DNA from: Myxococcota bacterium
GTDB lineage: Bacteria; Myxococcota_A; Bradymonadia; UBA7976; UBA1532
DNA: 55,012 nt
Reading direction: 5' to 3'
Assembly (NCBI GenBank): GCA_963169045.1
Contig: CAUJDF010000030.1
Coordinates: forward strand, 1 to 55,012
A program made the translations under genes and the position numbers. Shown here piece after piece: positions 45,647 through 54,680 of the stretch (the first letter of the stretch is position 1; every line of letters begins with the position of its first letter). Under the pieces are notes generated by a model. The model did not search any database, was not told the origin of the DNA, and was given only the letters and a program-made list of their open reading frames with translations.

Positions 45647-46497
45647 GGCTCGCGTCCGTCGTCGGGCGGGGAGGCCGCCACGCAGCTGCCCGCGTCGCAG
45701 GTGGGGGATTCCGCGGGGCAGTCGCCGTCGACGCGGCACTGCACGCACGTGCCCTCGTTGCCGCCGTCGGGGATGGCGCACACCGGCGTCTCGCCCGAGC
45801 AGCCGCTGTCGTCGATGCACCCGTCCACGACCTCGCCCGCGGTGCAGGTCTTCTCCGGCGTGCACACCGGCCGCTCGGCGGGACACTGCTCGTTCGTGAG
45901 GCACTGGACGCAGAGGCTGTCGCCGCCGGCGCCGAGGTCGCAGGCGGGGAGCTCCTCGACGCAGTCGTCGTCCGATCCGCAGACGAGCCTCTGGAGCAGC
46001 GGGTCGTCGGTGCACTTCCACTCGATGCTGCAAAAGCGGCGCTCGAGCGGGCACTCGCGCATGCGCTCGCACTCGACGCAGACGCCCTCGGCGGCGCCCT
46101 CTTCCTTCAGGCAGCGCGGCAGGCCGAAGCGGCAGTCGCCGTCGTCCTCGCAGGGCGTGTTCTCGAAGCCGCCGACGCCGCCGGCGCCGCCGTCGCCCCC
46201 GGCGCCGCCCTGACCACCGGCGCCGCCCTGACCACCGGCGCCGCCCTGACCGCCAGCGCCACCGGCGCCGCCCTGACCGCCAGCACCGCCGGCGCCACCC
46301 GCGCCGCCCTGACCGCCAGCGCCGCCTTCACCGCCCTGACCACCGGCGCCGCCTTCGCCGCCACCCCCACCGGCCCCACCGGCGCCGCCCTGACCGCCGC
46401 CGCCGGCGCCGTCGTCGTCCCCGTCGTCACCGCCGCATCCGGCCAGCGCGAGCCCCGAGGCCAGCGCGAGGCACAAGAGTCCCCTGATCGCGAACAT
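45643..46497 (-). CDS. Gly-rich, Cys-rich surface lipoprotein
   Basis: A 284-residue lipoprotein: signal MFAIRGLLCLALASGLALAGC, an acidic Gly/Asp stretch, a GGx-repeat stalk of about 70 residues, then about six short Cys-rich units of the pattern C..D..C......C.......C.EC (for example CEDDGDCRFGLPRC and CRVDGDCPAESPTC) seen in myxobacterial-type DUF/EB-like modules. Likely surface display; partner unknown. The M20 gene is coupled to its stop. Confidence 0.85.
   Translation of the reverse strand: MFAIRGLLCLALASGLALAGCGGDDGDDDGAGGGGQGGAGGAGGGGGEGGAGGQGGEGGAGGQGGAGGAGGAGGQGGAGGAGGQGGAGGQGGAGGQGGAGGDGGAGGVGGFENTPCEDDGDCRFGLPRCLKEEGAAEGVCVECERMRECPLERRFCSIEWKCTDDPLLQRLVCGSDDDCVEELPACDLGAGGDSLCVQCLTNEQCPAERPVCTPEKTCTAGEVVDGCIDDSGCSGETPVCAIPDGGNEGTCVQCRVDGDCPAESPTCDAGSCVAASPPDDGREP
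46187..46420 (-). repeat. Gly-rich coding repeat of the surface lipoprotein
   Basis: A GC-rich array of GGx triplets (units such as GGCGGTCAGGGCGGCGCC on the coding strand) forms the stalk. Its amino-acid design resembles the array in the Kazal lipoprotein at 26114-26392, although the two genes are otherwise unrelated. Confidence 0.75.
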
Positions 46498-46531
46498 CGT
46501 CCGGTCTCCCCACGTGTCTCGTCGGGCGGGA

Positions 46532-46561
46532 CATATAGAAGAGCCCTGCCGACGGATGCAA
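46532..46561 (-). promoter_or_regulatory. Promoter of the Gly-rich lipoprotein/M20 pair
   Basis: Minus strand TTGCAT (46561-46556) and TATATG (46537-46532), 18-bp spacer, about 35 bases before the ATG, in an AT-rich patch. GTGGGGAG ribosome site follows. Confidence 0.4.
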
Positions 46562-46605
46562 GCCGCGCCTCCGCCGTCGCAGCGCCGCGGCGATTCCCGG
46601 TGCGG

Positions 46606-47559
46606 TCAGTCGGGCGGGCAGTCGTTCGGACGGCCGGGGGTCGCCGGCCCCGGGCGGAAGTCGGCGGCGTTGTCGTCGGTGTCCCGCCCGTCCGGACAGC
46701 GTCCGATGCCGTAGCGCAGGTTCGCGTCGAGGTCGCCGGCGGCGCCATCGCCCTCGCCGTACCCGAAGACGCGTCCCTCGTAGACCAGCGAGTCGACGAC
46801 GCGGCCGTCCGGATCCACCAGCACCGCGCCGTCGGCGGGGCCGCCCTGGATCTGCGAGCCGGGCGCCGGCGGCAAGTGGACGCGCACCACCTCGGGCCCG
46901 GTCTGGACCTGCGGATCGGTGACGACGAGGTACCCGCCGGGGGCGAGGAGGGGCGCCGCGCGCTCCAGATCGACCTCGAGGTACACGCGCTGCTGGACGT
47001 TCGCGTCGCCGTTGACGAGCTGGAGGCGCCAGCCCCGCAGCGAGAGGGGTCCGCACGATCCGTTGCGCAGCTCGATGAACTCCTCGTCTTCGCCTGCGCC
47101 GGGCATGTCGTAGTCGATCTCGTTGATCACGAAGCCGCGGGGCGCCTCGTCGTGCGGCACGCAGGGCGGCGGGCCGAGATCGGGGGGGAGCGCGTCCGGC
47201 GGGGGCGCCGCGTCGGTCGGGGACGCCGCGTCGGCCGGGGGCGCCGCGTCGGCAACGGGCGCGGCGTCGCCCATGGGCGCCGCGTCCCGCTCGGCGGCGT
47301 CGGCCCGGGCGTCGGGGACGACCGACCCGTCGCGCACGCGGGCGTCGGCGGGCGGCGCCGCGTCGGACGCGCGCGCGTCCTCCTCGTGGGTCGCGTCCCG
47401 CAGCGGGCGTGCGCCGGCGTCAGGCGCGACGCAGTAGGTGTCGACACAGCGGCGGTCCGCCGGACAGTCGGCGTGGTCCGCGCACGTCTCGCGCAGGTCC
47501 ACGGAGCAGCCCGCGAGGGCGGCGAGGCCCGCCAGCCCCCAGGAACGAAGTGAAGGCAT
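46606..47559 (-). CDS. Lipoprotein with Asp/Ala-rich stalk and lamin-tail-like domain
   Basis: A 317-residue lipoprotein: signal with lipobox AALAGC (about residue 18), a small Cys-rich unit (CADHADCPADRRCVDTYC), a Pro/Ala/Asp stalk (DAAPPADA-type, about 45-130) and a C-terminal lamin-tail-like domain (GFVINEIDYDMPGAGEDEEFIELRN, LRGWRLQLVNGD, VRVHLPPAPG). These domains occur on secreted nucleases and surface proteins. Start at 47559; an in-frame ATG at 47571 is equally possible. Confidence 0.8.
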   Translation of the reverse strand: MPSLRSWGLAGLAALAGCSVDLRETCADHADCPADRRCVDTYCVAPDAGARPLRDATHEEDARASDAAPPADARVRDGSVVPDARADAAERDAAPMGDAAPVADAAPPADAASPTDAAPPPDALPPDLGPPPCVPHDEAPRGFVINEIDYDMPGAGEDEEFIELRNGSCGPLSLRGWRLQLVNGDANVQQRVYLEVDLERAAPLLAPGGYLVVTDPQVQTGPEVVRVHLPPAPGSQIQGGPADGAVLVDPDGRVVDSLVYEGRVFGYGEGDGAAGDLDANLRYGIGRCPDGRDTDDNAADFRPGPATPGRPNDCPPD

Positions 47560-47679
47560 CGGCGTCCACATAGGCCATCGCCGGGGGGCTCCGTCAAGCG
47601 GCCGCCGCGACCTTCCTTGACCCGGAGCGTCGGTTGAGCCTTCGATGCGGGGCGGACGGAACGGACGCGGAGGCGGGCG

Positions 47680-48960
47680 GTGCGAAGCAGACGAGGCGCG
47701 CTCTGGGCCGTGCTGGCGGCGCTCCCGGGCTGTGGCGCGGACCCGGCTGGCGCCGCCCTCCTCGCCGCGACCTGCGGCGCCGCCTGCGCCCCCGCACGGA
47801 CGGGCGACGCCCTCGCCGTGATCGCGGCCAGCGGCGGCTGGCCGCGGCCCGAGCGCTGTCCGACGTACCTGCGCTCGCCCGTCCATCGCCGCCGCGCCCA
47901 CCAGGTCGCCGTCGGCCCGGGCGACGACTGGATCCGCGCCATCGAGCGCGCCAGGCCCGACACCGAGGTCGTGCTGCGTCGCGGCGAGTACCGCCTCGGC
48001 CGCCACTACGCCGTGCGCATCCCGGGCGGCGTCACGGTGCGGGGCGAGACGGGCCACCCGGACGACGTGGTCGTCCGCGGCCGCGGGTACGGCCCCGAGA
48101 GCGAGGGCCTGATGATCACCGGCCCCGACGTCACGATCGCCGAGCTCTCGGTCACCGCCGTCCGCAATCACGCCGTCGCGATCAAGGGCGAGCTGGGCGC
48201 CCACCGCCCGCACCTCTACCGCCTGCACCTGTACGACGTGGGCACGCAGCACGTGAAGCTGACGCCCGGCGGCGCCCGCGAGGGCCTCGTGGCCTGCTCC
48301 GAGATCCACTACACGCCGGGGGCGGTGAAGGGCGACTACGTCGACGCCATCGACCTGCACGGCGCCGTCGACTGGACGCTCCGCGACAACTTCATCCACG
48401 GCATCACCGGCGACGGCAGCGGCTGCGAGGTCGACACGAGCTGCGGCCGCTACACGAGCGGGCCGGCCATCCTCGTCTGGAACGGCGCCCGCGGCACGGT
48501 GGTCGAGCGCAACCTGTTGGTCGACAACTTCCGCAACATCGCGTTCGGACTGGGGAAAGGCCACCAGGGAGGCGTCATCCGCAACAACTTCGTCTACCGG
48601 CGCCGGGGGGGCGACGCGGGCATCGAGCTGCAGGGAGCCGCGGGCGTCCGCGTGCTGCACAACACGGTGCGCGTCGCCGGTTACCCCGGTGCCATCGAGG
48701 TGCGCGAGTCGCGCGACTGCGAGATCGTCAACAACCTGCTCAGCGCGCCGGTCTGGGACCGCGGCGCCGCCACGTTCCGCGCGGCGGGCAACATCGGCGA
48801 CGCCGCCGACGCCGACTTCCTCGATCCGGCCGGGTTCCGCCTGCAGCCGGCGTCCCGCGCGCGCGGCGCCGGTCTGCCCGCCGCCGACGCCGGCGCCGAT
48901 CTCGACGGCCGGCCCCGCGACGGGCGTTTCGACGTGGGCTGCGCCCAACTTCCTGAGTGA
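47680..48960 (+). CDS. Secreted right-handed parallel beta-helix lipoprotein
   Basis: A 426-residue protein: signal ending in GCG (about residue 18), then stacked parallel-beta-helix coils with NFIHG, NLLVDN, NNFVYRRRGG, HNTVRV and NNLLSAP repeats and the Asp/Asn ladders typical of pectate-lyase-like or NosD-like folds. It is probably a surface polysaccharide-binding or -cleaving protein; no catalytic residues can be assigned. The palindromic element copy C lies just after its stop. Confidence 0.88.
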   Translation: MRSRRGALWAVLAALPGCGADPAGAALLAATCGAACAPARTGDALAVIAASGGWPRPERCPTYLRSPVHRRRAHQVAVGPGDDWIRAIERARPDTEVVLRRGEYRLGRHYAVRIPGGVTVRGETGHPDDVVVRGRGYGPESEGLMITGPDVTIAELSVTAVRNHAVAIKGELGAHRPHLYRLHLYDVGTQHVKLTPGGAREGLVACSEIHYTPGAVKGDYVDAIDLHGAVDWTLRDNFIHGITGDGSGCEVDTSCGRYTSGPAILVWNGARGTVVERNLLVDNFRNIAFGLGKGHQGGVIRNNFVYRRRGGDAGIELQGAAGVRVLHNTVRVAGYPGAIEVRESRDCEIVNNLLSAPVWDRGAATFRAAGNIGDAADADFLDPAGFRLQPASRARGAGLPAADAGADLDGRPRDGRFDVGCAQLPE

Positions 48961-48970
48961 CCCGTCAGTT

Positions 48971-49083
48971 GGTGTTCCCATGAAGACGCCTGCTGCGCGA
49001 ACCGCTGACCGGCGCCCGCGTCGCCTCGGTCGGCCGGTCCTCGACGTGCCTTTGGGCACGCCTGCGGCCGTCCTGGGAACACC
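48971..49083. repeat. Long palindromic intergenic element, copy C
   Basis: A 10-bp perfect terminal inverted repeat (GGTGTTCCCA at 48971-48980, TGGGAACACC at 49074-49083) encloses the core CTCGACGTGCC-TTTG-GGCACGCCTGCGG (stem CGTGCC 49045-49050 / GGCACG 49055-49060). The core matches copies A and B, the ends differ. It starts 11 bases after the beta-helix stop and its end lies 4 bases from the stop of the small minus-strand gene, so it sits between two convergent genes. Confidence 0.6.
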
Positions 49084-49087
49084 CGTC

Positions 49088-49210
49088 TCAGACGATGGCG
49101 GCGGCGAGCGCGAGGGAGGCGACGGTGGCGGTGAGCAGGAGGCCGGCGGGGCCGCTCAGGGCATAGAAGCCGCGGATCCGGCCGCGAAGGTGCTCGATCG
49201 AGTGGCGCAT
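49088..49210 (-). CDS. 40-residue single-TM membrane peptide
   Basis: A short frame with a basic amphipathic N-terminus (MRHSIEHLRGRIRGF) and a hydrophobic C-terminal helix (GPAGLLLTATVASLALAAAIV). GGAG lies nine bases upstream of the ATG. It sits 94 nt downstream of the receiver gene in the same direction and may belong to the signalling operon. Being so short, it is called on composition and site alone. Confidence 0.45.
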   Translation of the reverse strand: MRHSIEHLRGRIRGFYALSGPAGLLLTATVASLALAAAIV

Positions 49211-49304
49211 CGACGGTGCTCCGAAACGGGTCTGCCCCGATGGAAGAGCAGGGGGCATGCCAGCCGGAGATCCGCTCGGCGCGTGGGGGACGAGCGCGTG
49301 CGAT

Positions 49305-49784
49305 CTACGAATCGCGTCGTTCCGCCTCGATTCGTGGCACGGACGCCATGAGCGCGCGGATCTCGTCCGGCGTGACCGCGTCGGGGACCCAGTGCAGGTT
49401 GGGGTGCAGCGTCTGCAGGTGCTTGAGGCGGCGCCGCTCCCGCGAGAAGTCGTAGGCCAGGATGACCGGCACGTGCCCGTGGCCGCCGCGCCGCAGCGCG
49501 TCGAGGATGAACAGGCCCTGGTTCACCTCGAGGTGCCGCCACCCGCGCAGCGGGTCGCCGTTCTGCTCGCGCGTGGCCGCCTCGTGGTCGCCGAGCAGCG
49601 CCGAGCGCGGCACCCGGTCGAAGCGCATGTCGAGGTACACGAGGTCGACGGGCTCCCGGGCGAGCAGCTCGAGCGCCTCGGCGCCCCCGTGCGCCTGCAG
49701 GTAACGCGGACCGGGGACGAACCGGCTCAGGTTCTCGAGGTACTCGTCCCCGTCCTCGACGATCAGCACCGTGCGTGGGCTCAT
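49305..49784 (-). CDS. Stand-alone receiver protein with a loop insertion
   Basis: A 159-residue receiver: acidic residues E10-D11 in VLIVEDGDEYLENL, phospho-acceptor D52 in VYLDMRFD, then an insertion of about 30 residues (RVPRSALLGDHEAATREQ...) before NQGLFILDALRR. The same DM-x-FD plus insertion layout occurs in the sigma-54 activator of this operon (D66), so the two receivers are of one subtype. Strand 4 reads VPVILAYDFSRERR. GAGGAGG ribosome site, and ATGA overlap with the kinase stop. Confidence 0.9.
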   Translation of the reverse strand: MSPRTVLIVEDGDEYLENLSRFVPGPRYLQAHGGAEALELLAREPVDLVYLDMRFDRVPRSALLGDHEAATREQNGDPLRGWRHLEVNQGLFILDALRRGGHGHVPVILAYDFSRERRRLKHLQTLHPNLHWVPDAVTPDEIRALMASVPRIEAERRDS

Positions 49785-52657
49785 TCGACCTCCTCGGGGT
49801 CTTCGTCCGGGTGCAGGCGCGGCAGCTTCACCACGATCGCCTTTGCCCACGGTCCGTCGGGCGTGCGCACGTCGAGCGTGCCCTCGTAGCGGGACACGAG
49901 ATCGGCGGTCAGGCCGAGCCCGTCGGCGATGTCGCGGCCGCGAAGCGTTTCGAGGGCCGGCGTCGACGCCGCCCGGTCGCGGACGGCGAGCACGACGCGC
50001 TCGAGGCCCGTGATCGCGTCGACCTCGGCGCCGAGCGCCAGGCCCAGCGCGACCGGCTGGTCCGGCCGGTCGCGGACCGAAGCCTGGACCGCGTTGCGCA
50101 CGAGGTTGGCGAGGATGTCGGCGAACGCGTGCCGCGGGATGCCGACGCCCACCGGCAGCGCCAGGCCCGGCTGCACCTCGAGGTCGAGCGGCGCCATCGC
50201 CACGCCGGCGCGCGCCGGCTCGCGGCAGGTGCGGTCGTACACGGATCGCAGCAGCGCGGCGTCGACCTCGAGCACGCGCAGCCGGTCGAGCAGGGTGCGC
50301 ACCGCCTCGTAGCCCTCCACGTTGAGCAGCTGCGTCGCGCGGCGGAGCGCCCTCGAGAGCCGCGCCCGCTGGCGCCCCCCGAGCGCGTCCGCCTTGCGGA
50401 GCAGGGGGGCGACACGCGCAAGCGTCCGGAATCCCTGCAACAACGCGGAGAGGGCCGGATCGCGGCGCTCGAGGTTGAGCCGCACGCGGTGGGCGCGCCC
50501 GATGTGCGCGAGCCGGTCCGCGTAGGCGCGCAGGCGGTGGGCCACCGCCTCGCCGCGGCCGTCGCCGAAGAGGCTGTCATGGCACCACGCCGCCTTCTCG
50601 CCGGCGGGATCGCCGCGCTCGAGCGCGTCGGCGAGGCCCGTCAGCACCAGCGTGTTGTGCTTGAGCACCTCGTGGCGGATCGCGGAGAGGATGCCCTGCA
50701 CCTCGGGGCCGGCCTCGGGGTGGCGGGCGATGAAGGTGCCCAGGTCCATGCCGCTGCGACGCCACCAGAGCACGCCCAGGAGCGCCAGCAGCGCGAGGGC
50801 GCCCGTGACGACGATCGTCAGCGCGAACAGTCCCCGGGCAATCTCGACGCGGCCCGTCACCGCCTCGAGCAACGCGGCGGCTCGCTCCCGCAGGGGTCCC
50901 GCCTCGGCCGCGCGGCGGACCTGGCCCGCACGCTCGGCGACGTCCCGGAGCGCGTCGAGCCGCAGCAGGTCGCGCCACCAGCCGTCGCCGGGCGGCGTGT
51001 CCATCTCCGCGAGCGCGAGCGTCGCCTGCAGGCTCCCCTCGGCGTCCGCACGCGCGAACAGCGGGCGCGCCTCGTCCGTGCGGCCCTGGCGTAGACGCAG
51101 CGCCGCGAGCTCCGTCCGAATGTCGGTCTGGGCCGGATCGCGCTCGAGCGACGCCTCGAAGGCGGCGGCGGCCTCGTCGAGGCGCCCGCTCGCCGTCAAG
51201 ATGCGGGCCTCGAGGTTGCGCACGAACGGGCCGCGCTCCGCGTCCGGCAGCATGCGCAGCGCCCGCATCGCCGCGTCGTTCTCACCTTGCGCGAGAAGGA
51301 CGCGCGCGCGGTTCGACGCCTCCACGTACGCGGGCGGTGCCGTCTCGGGCGCCTGCGCCACGTCTGCCGGCGGCCCCCCGGGGTACACCTGCGCCAGCAA
51401 CACGCCCAGATCCGCCCGCAAAGCGAGCGCGTCCTCTCGCCGGCGGCCCGCGGCCTCCTGCGCCAGCAGCCGCTCCACCTGCCGCAGCGCCGCCACCGGG
51501 TCGCCCGCGGCCTGGTACGCGCGCGCCAGCGGCAGATGCAGGTGCGTCCAGTCCGGACGCATCTCGAGCGCGCGCCCCAGGAAGAGCGCCGCCTCGTCGG
51601 CGCGCATCTGCGGTTGCCACTTCAGGTACAGCTCGCCGAGCGCCGCCGGCGCCTCCGCGTTCGCCGGATCGATGGCAAGGGCGCGCAGATAGCTCGTCTC
51701 CGCCTCCTCGCGCCGGCCGGCGTCCCGCAGCAGGTCGCCGAGCCAGAGGCGCGCCGCGCCGTATCGAGGCGCGGCCTCGATCGCCTGACGCAGCAGATCG
51801 AGCGCCAGGTCCGTCCGCCCCTCGCGCGCCAGCGCACGGGCGCGCTCCGCCTGCCGCCGCGCCTGCGCCGACACCTCGGGCCCGGGCCGCCGCCAGCCGA
51901 GGCGCCGCGCCGCCCGGTCGATCTCGACGTCGCGCACGCGCTCCGCCGCCGCCGCCGCGACCGGCGTCTCCGCCGAGATGCGACCATACGTGGCGATCGC
52001 CTCGGCCTCGCGTCCGAAATCCCGATAGAAATCACCCATCTCCAGCAGGGCGGCGTCGCGTTCGCCCTCGGCGGCGAAGGTGACGGCGTCCCGCCAGAAG
52101 CGCTCCGCCTCGTCGAACCGGCCGCGCCGCGCCGCCACCTGGGCCTGCCGGCGGATGAGCTTGCCCTGGTTGCCCTTCAGCTCGCGGGCGCGGGTGAGCA
52201 GGCCCGCCGCCTCCGCGAGGCGTGCGGGATCGGCGCCGCCTTCGGGGCCGAGGTCGGCCAGCAGATCGGCCAGGTTGAGCATGGCCGTCGCGCGCTGCGC
52301 GTCGAGCTGCAGCGCCTCGCGAAGCATCGCCTCCGCCTCGGCCCGGTTGCCGAGGAGCTGCAGCAAGAACGCGAGATTGTTGACGATCTCCGGATCCTTG
52401 CCGTCGAGCGCGTACGCCTCGCGCAGCTTGGCGAGCGCGCCAGGGCGGTCGTTCTCCTTGAGCCGCTGGAGCGCCTCCGTGTTGCGCGCGCGGGCCAGGT
52501 TGCGCAGCGCCGAGTCCACCATGCCGGCCAGCTCGGGACCGGCGCGCCCCGGCGGCGCGTCTTCGGAAGGGGCGGTGGAGGACGTCGAGGGCGGCGGCCC
52601 GGCGTCGGCGGCGAGCGCCGCGCCGCCGAGCAGCAGCAGCAGCGCCGCCGCCCTCAT
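49781..52657 (-). CDS. TPR-containing membrane histidine kinase
   Basis: A 958-residue protein: signal peptide (1-17), acidic/Pro linker, then a long array of TPRs (about 45-590) that must lie outside the membrane, a single TM helix (609-632), and a cytoplasmic kinase. The phospho-accepting His is probably H662 in IRHEVLKHNTL, an unusual H box. The HATPase shows NLVRNAVQAS, IADGLGL and a final strand. TPRs suggest it senses a protein or peptidoglycan partner in the periplasm. It overlaps the activator stop and the receiver start, so the three are co-translated. Confidence 0.9.
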   Translation of the reverse strand: MRAAALLLLLGGAALAADAGPPPSTSSTAPSEDAPPGRAGPELAGMVDSALRNLARARNTEALQRLKENDRPGALAKLREAYALDGKDPEIVNNLAFLLQLLGNRAEAEAMLREALQLDAQRATAMLNLADLLADLGPEGGADPARLAEAAGLLTRARELKGNQGKLIRRQAQVAARRGRFDEAERFWRDAVTFAAEGERDAALLEMGDFYRDFGREAEAIATYGRISAETPVAAAAAERVRDVEIDRAARRLGWRRPGPEVSAQARRQAERARALAREGRTDLALDLLRQAIEAAPRYGAARLWLGDLLRDAGRREEAETSYLRALAIDPANAEAPAALGELYLKWQPQMRADEAALFLGRALEMRPDWTHLHLPLARAYQAAGDPVAALRQVERLLAQEAAGRRREDALALRADLGVLLAQVYPGGPPADVAQAPETAPPAYVEASNRARVLLAQGENDAAMRALRMLPDAERGPFVRNLEARILTASGRLDEAAAAFEASLERDPAQTDIRTELAALRLRQGRTDEARPLFARADAEGSLQATLALAEMDTPPGDGWWRDLLRLDALRDVAERAGQVRRAAEAGPLRERAAALLEAVTGRVEIARGLFALTIVVTGALALLALLGVLWWRRSGMDLGTFIARHPEAGPEVQGILSAIRHEVLKHNTLVLTGLADALERGDPAGEKAAWCHDSLFGDGRGEAVAHRLRAYADRLAHIGRAHRVRLNLERRDPALSALLQGFRTLARVAPLLRKADALGGRQRARLSRALRRATQLLNVEGYEAVRTLLDRLRVLEVDAALLRSVYDRTCREPARAGVAMAPLDLEVQPGLALPVGVGIPRHAFADILANLVRNAVQASVRDRPDQPVALGLALGAEVDAITGLERVVLAVRDRAASTPALETLRGRDIADGLGLTADLVSRYEGTLDVRTPDGPWAKAIVVKLPRLHPDEDPEEVE

Positions 52658-54285
52658 CGCGGCCGCAGCTCCCGCACCTTGAGGCCGAGCTGATTGAACC
52701 GCAGGCGCACCGCGCGCGCCCGCGCCGCGTCCCCCAGCAGGCGGTCCGCCATCGTGCCGAAGTCGCCCTCCGTCTCGCGGAACAGGTGCACGAGATACTG
52801 CTTCTCGACCTCGTTGGCGACCTGGTTCAACGTCTCCGCGGGGCTCACGCGCACGGGAATCGACCCGTCCGAGGCCAGCACGTCCCCACCGAGCGGCGCC
52901 GAGCCCGCCAGCAGCTCGCCGACGAGGCCGGGATCGACCTGCAGTCGCGGGGAGGACAGCGCGACCCCGGCGCGGATCGCATCCACCGCCGCCACGAGCG
53001 TGAACGTCACGAGGTTGTGCAGCAGCATCGCCAGCTCCCGCACGTTGCCCGGCCAGGGATGCCGTGCCAGGCGTGTCCAGGCGGGCTGGGGGAGGATGAG
53101 CTCGAGCCCGCCGTCGCTCCGCTTGCCACGACCCACGACGAGGTTCAGGGGCGCGCCCGGATTCAGACCCGCCGCCAGCGCCACCTGGTCGCGCAGCTCC
53201 GCCGTATCCGGCTCGTCGGCGGCCCGCGCCACGAAGCGTCGCGCGAGGAAGGCGAGGTCGCCCGGTCGCTCCCGCAGCGGCGGGATCACCACCCGTGTCG
53301 CCGGCGACAGACGCATGTACAGATCGGGCCGGAAGCGCCCCTTCGCGACCGCCTCGGCGAGCGGCGTGTTGCTCGCGGCGACGATCTTCACGTCCACGGG
53401 CACCTCGCGGCTCCCGCCGAGCGGGCGCACGCGCCGGTCCTGCAGCACGAGCAGCAGCTGCTTCTGTACCTCCGCCGGCACGTTCTGGATCTCGTCGATG
53501 AACAGCGTGCCGCCGTCGGCGAGCTCGAACATGCCCTTGCGATCGGCGATCGCGCCCGTGTAGGCGCCCCGCGTGGCCCCGAACAGGTGCGCCGGAACCA
53601 GATCGGACGGGATCGTGGCCAGATCCACCGTGACGAAGGGCCCGCGGCGCGTGCTGTTCGCATGCACGAAGCGCTCGGCGATGTAGGACTTGCCCGTCCC
53701 CGTCTCGCCCTCGAGGATGACCGGCATCGACCCACGCGCGAGCACCGCCAGGCGCCGCCGCAGCGCGAGCATCTGCGGATCGCGGCCCCACAGCAGCCCC
53801 GCCTCTTCCAGACCCATCGCCGCGTCGCGAGCCGCGCCGTGGAGGCGGATGCGCAGCGCGTCGAGGTCCTCGCCGTCGAGCACGTAGGTCATCGACTGGC
53901 CGGCGAGCTCGCCGCTCTCGTCGACCAGCGAGAGGTCCTCGACGGCGGTCAGCAGCACGACGGGCAGCTCGGGGAAGCGCCGGCGCACCTCGCGCAGGAT
54001 GGCCGCCCCCTGGAACCGCCGCGTCCGCCGCGGCGACGCGCCGTCGGCCAGCGGCAGCAGCCGGTCGTCGGGCACGTCGAACTGCATGTCGAGCAGCACC
54101 ACGTCGGCGTGGTCGGCGTTGCGCGCGAGCCAGTCGAGGGCCGCGGGACCGTCGCCGAGGCAGGGCTGCCCGTCGGGCCGCACCAGTTCCACCTCGGGCA
54201 TGTGCTTCGCCACCGCCTCGGCGTAGGCCAGGCCGTCGTCGATCACCACCACCCGCGGCCGCGCCGCGCGCCGCTCAGTCGTCAC
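52654..54285 (-). CDS. Sigma-54-dependent response regulator (NtrC type)
   Basis: A 543-residue regulator: receiver with D66 in VLLDMQFD and a loop insertion (70-90), AAA+ domain with Walker A GETGTGKS (193-200), sigma-54-contacting GAYTGA (240-245; GAFTGA is usual), Walker B TLFIDEI (260-266), R finger, and a C-terminal region with a Fis-like helix-turn-helix of poor quality (TEGDFGTMADRLLGDAARARAVRLRFNQLG). GTG start overlaps the end of the upstream gene by 11 nt. Its target promoters are not visible; one sigma-54-type promoter lies far away at 36371. Confidence 0.93.
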   Translation of the reverse strand: MTTERRAARPRVVVIDDGLAYAEAVAKHMPEVELVRPDGQPCLGDGPAALDWLARNADHADVVLLDMQFDVPDDRLLPLADGASPRRTRRFQGAAILREVRRRFPELPVVLLTAVEDLSLVDESGELAGQSMTYVLDGEDLDALRIRLHGAARDAAMGLEEAGLLWGRDPQMLALRRRLAVLARGSMPVILEGETGTGKSYIAERFVHANSTRRGPFVTVDLATIPSDLVPAHLFGATRGAYTGAIADRKGMFELADGGTLFIDEIQNVPAEVQKQLLLVLQDRRVRPLGGSREVPVDVKIVAASNTPLAEAVAKGRFRPDLYMRLSPATRVVIPPLRERPGDLAFLARRFVARAADEPDTAELRDQVALAAGLNPGAPLNLVVGRGKRSDGGLELILPQPAWTRLARHPWPGNVRELAMLLHNLVTFTLVAAVDAIRAGVALSSPRLQVDPGLVGELLAGSAPLGGDVLASDGSIPVRVSPAETLNQVANEVEKQYLVHLFRETEGDFGTMADRLLGDAARARAVRLRFNQLGLKVRELRPR

Positions 54286-54643
54286 CGTCGCGCTCCCTCT
54301 CGAGGCCGCGCAGAACCTCGCCGACCGCGCCCAGGTCCCGCTCCGCCGCCGCGCGATCGATGGGGTCCGCGCCGTCGAGCGCCGCCTCCCACGAGAGCGC
54401 GCGCTCCACCGCTGCCCGCAGCGCCGGCCAGCGATCGCCGGTCTCGGCGACGAATGCCGCCCAGATCGCGCGCGCCGGCTTCGACTCGCGGGCGCTGCGC
54501 TTCGTCCGGCGCAGCGCGGTGGCGAGCGCCTCGCGCACCTCGGCGTCGGGCGCGTCGCGCGGGAGCAGGGCCAGCGGCAGGCGCAGGTGCTTGCCGAGGT
54601 CGTGCTGAAGGTCGGACAGCGCTTCGCGCAGCGCGGCGTCCAT
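54275..54643 (-). CDS. Small H-box-like signalling protein
   Basis: A 122-residue helical protein. The N-terminus (LSDLQHDLGKHLRLPLALL) resembles a phospho-accepting His segment of HisKA or Hpt type, and the rest is an amphipathic helix bundle; no ATPase is present. It could be a histidine phosphotransfer protein or dimerisation subunit for the operon. First gene of the run, with GTGGAGACG before ATG. Speculative in detail. Confidence 0.6.
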   Translation of the reverse strand: MDAALREALSDLQHDLGKHLRLPLALLPRDAPDAEVREALATALRRTKRSARESKPARAIWAAFVAETGDRWPALRAAVERALSWEAALDGADPIDRAAAERDLGAVGEVLRGLERERDGDD

Positions 54644-54680
54644 GACGTCTCCACGGGAAGAGTCTCCGAAACGTAGCATT

